This document shows, in pieces, positions 32,918 to 34,327 of a stretch of 34,327 nt of DNA; the first letter of the stretch is position 1; each line of letters starts with the position of its first letter. The position numbers and the translations under genes are program-made. Source of the DNA: Eubacteriales bacterium (lineage in GTDB: Bacteria; Bacillota; Clostridia; Christensenellales; Aristaeellaceae); assembly GCA_028701335.1 (NCBI GenBank), contig JAQVQY010000013.1:1-34327 (forward strand). Direction: 5' to 3'. Under the pieces are notes generated by a model. It was not told where the DNA came from, searched no databases, and saw only the letters and a list, made by a program, of their open reading frames with translations.

Positions 32918-34327
32918 AACTCATTCTGGACGGTGTTGCAGGGCATTTCACCCCCGGGATTTCGGTGGGCGAGGTTGTCAGGGCGCTGCTGCCTGAAAAC
33001 GCCGCCCAGGTGCTGGCCTGCTTTAAGGAGGGCGATGTGCTGGAGCTGGGCGCTCCGGTCGAAACGCCCGGGGAAATGACCAGCATCAACTATCTGCATG
33101 AAGAGGGGCGCCGCATCTACGAGCGCTCGCTGCGCTTTGTGCTGCTTCTGGCCATGCGGAAACAGTTCCCCGACCTCATTCTCAGGAACGAGCACTCCGT
33201 AGGCCAGGGTGTCTATATGGAGATCGATGGCTTCAGGCTTTCCGACAATGATGTCAGTGCCCTTGAAGGCCACATGCGGGACATCGTCCAGGAGGATTTG
33301 CCGTATGTCCTGGAGCGCTGGAGCAAAGAGGACGCCATTGCGTACTTTACCGGCCGGGGGGATCTGGACAAGGCTCACCTGCTGTCATACCGGCCGTTTG
33401 ACCATTTCAACATGTATTCCTGCGGCGGCATGTTGGAGTATTTTTACGGGGCCATGCTGCCCTCAACAGGACACACCCAGGTCTTTGCCCTGCAGCATCA
33501 CGCACCGGGCCTGGTGCTTTTGCTGCCGGACCGGGAAGACCAGTCCCGCCCCGCGCCTTTCGTGAGCCTGCCCAAGCAGATGGCAATATTCGCCCAGTCA
33601 AATTACTGGTGCAAGGTGCTCAACGCCTCCACGGCCGCGGGGCTTAATGACCTGATTGCGCAGAACAAGCTGCGGGACTTTATCCGGGTGAATGAGGCAC
33701 TGCATAACCAATCCCTCTCAGAAATCGCTCAGGACATCATTAAGCGGCAGGCCCGGGTCATTTTCATTTCCGGCCCCTCCTCCAGCGGCAAAACCACCTT
33801 TGCCAACCGCCTGTCCATTCAGCTTAGGGTCAGCGGCCTGGAGCCAAAACTCATTTCGCTGGACGACTTCTACCGCAACCGGGATGAAATGCCGCTTGAA
33901 GAGGATGGGATGCCCGACCTGGAAGCGCTGGACGCCCTGGATGTCCCCCTGTTTCGGGAGAGTATGGAAAGCCTGTTACGGGGGCAGGAAACCCCCATGC
34001 CGCGCTTTCATTTCCGCACCCAGCGGCGAAGGCCTGAACCGGTGATGATGCGGGTCACGGCGCTTCAGCCGCTGATTATCGAGGGCATCCACGCGCTCAA
34101 TCCGGCGCTTCACGGCGGCTTTGACCAGCGGATGATCTGTAAAATTTATATCAGCCAGTTGACCACCCTCAACCTGGACTACCACAACCGCATCCGCACC
34201 ACAGACGCCAGGCTCCTGCGCCGCATTGTGCGGGACTACCAGTTCCGCGCGACCCCGCCCGAACGCACCCTCATCATGTGGGACAGCGTCCGGCGCGGCG
34301 AGGAGAAATGGGTATTCCCTTTTCAGG
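32914..34327 (+). CDS. Nucleoside (uridine-like) kinase with ThrRS-like N-terminal half, truncated by window end
   Basis: The frame is open for 471 residues to the window edge, so the C-terminus is missing. Residues 1-60 look like a TGS domain, and about 60-230 resemble the second additional (editing) domain of threonyl-tRNA synthetase: SVGQGVYMEIDGFRLSDNDV, then MRDIVQEDLPYVLERWSKEDA, then YSCGGM...PSTGHTQVF. A uridine-kinase-like P-loop domain starts near 280, with GPSSSGKTT (287-295), SLDDFYRNRDEMP and IIEGIHALNP. Such fused nucleoside kinases are common in Clostridia, with a length near 550. The editing histidine pattern of ThrRS (HxxxH) is not kept. AGGAGG sits 7 bases before the ATG. 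Confidence 0.88.
   Translation, partial: MKLILDGVAGHFTPGISVGEVVRALLPENAAQVLACFKEGDVLELGAPVETPGEMTSINYLHEEGRRIYERSLRFVLLLAMRKQFPDLILRNEHSVGQGVYMEIDGFRLSDNDVSALEGHMRDIVQEDLPYVLERWSKEDAIAYFTGRGDLDKAHLLSYRPFDHFNMYSCGGMLEYFYGAMLPSTGHTQVFALQHHAPGLVLLLPDREDQSRPAPFVSLPKQMAIFAQSNYWCKVLNASTAAGLNDLIAQNKLRDFIRVNEALHNQSLSEIAQDIIKRQARVIFISGPSSSGKTTFANRLSIQLRVSGLEPKLISLDDFYRNRDEMPLEEDGMPDLEALDALDVPLFRESMESLLRGQETPMPRFHFRTQRRRPEPVMMRVTALQPLIIEGIHALNPALHGGFDQRMICKIYISQLTTLNLDYHNRIRTTDARLLRRIVRDYQFRATPPERTLIMWDSVRRGEEKWVFPFQ

Noticed and set aside
1..34327. Mobile element, CRISPR array, defence island or phage region
   Set aside because: No spaced direct repeats, transposase, integrase, phage structural or restriction genes were seen; YraN has a nuclease-like fold but is a core housekeeping gene, and TraX stands alone.

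Overview
This is a GC-rich, densely coded chromosomal window from a bacterium. The gene order points to the Firmicutes, most likely a high-GC member of the class Clostridia. The run rbgA-rnhB-yraN-...-dprA-topA-trmFO-hslV-hslU is the Bacillus/Clostridium ylqF-rnhB-...-smf-topA-gid-clpQ-clpY cluster, and tsaE-tsaB-rimI, deoB-punA and an FMN-riboswitch-controlled ribU are also typical. I cannot name the genus. Nearly all of the window is ordinary chromosomal backbone. I see no tRNA, rRNA, CRISPR array, insertion sequence, phage or plasmid genes, and no gene-free stretch over 300 bases.

Layout. (1) 1-2495, minus: secA, with an in-frame TAG about 30 bases from the window edge and the secA reading frame continuing beyond it. 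(2) 2616-3107, plus: a hypoxanthine/uracil-type DNA glycosylase, divergent from secA. (3) 16987 down to 3114, minus: a packed ten-gene operon, rbgA-rnhB-yraN-large membrane glycosyltransferase-yifB-dprA-topA-trmFO-hslV-hslU, with gaps of at most 18 bases or overlapping stop/start codons. (4) 17125-20590, plus: pheS-pheT, which look like a non-standard PheRS subfamily. (5) 22638-20630, minus: deoB-punA for nucleoside breakdown. (6) 22736-23836, plus: a THUMP-domain rRNA methyltransferase. (7) 26217-23840, minus: FMN riboswitch, ribU, tsaE, tsaB, rimI. (8) 29822-26250, minus: a TraX-like membrane protein, an orphan solute-binding protein and galK. (9) 29962-34327, plus: surE, a BaiN/YhiN-type flavoprotein, a DEDDh exonuclease and a nucleoside kinase with a ThrRS-like N-terminal half, cut by the window end.

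The main themes are translation and RNA quality (PheRS, RbgA, TrmFO, t6A genes, RimI, rRNA methyltransferase, flavoprotein), DNA topology and repair or uptake (TopA, DprA, YifB, RNase HII, glycosylase), protein export and turnover (SecA, HslUV), and nucleoside, sugar and flavin salvage.

I found no clear new multi-gene system. The points most worth following are the amber codon in secA, the 1352-residue double GT-C fusion, the atypical pheST pair, the flavin riboswitch upstream of the t6A genes, and the back-to-back divergent promoters with AAGCGCTT operator-like palindromes.
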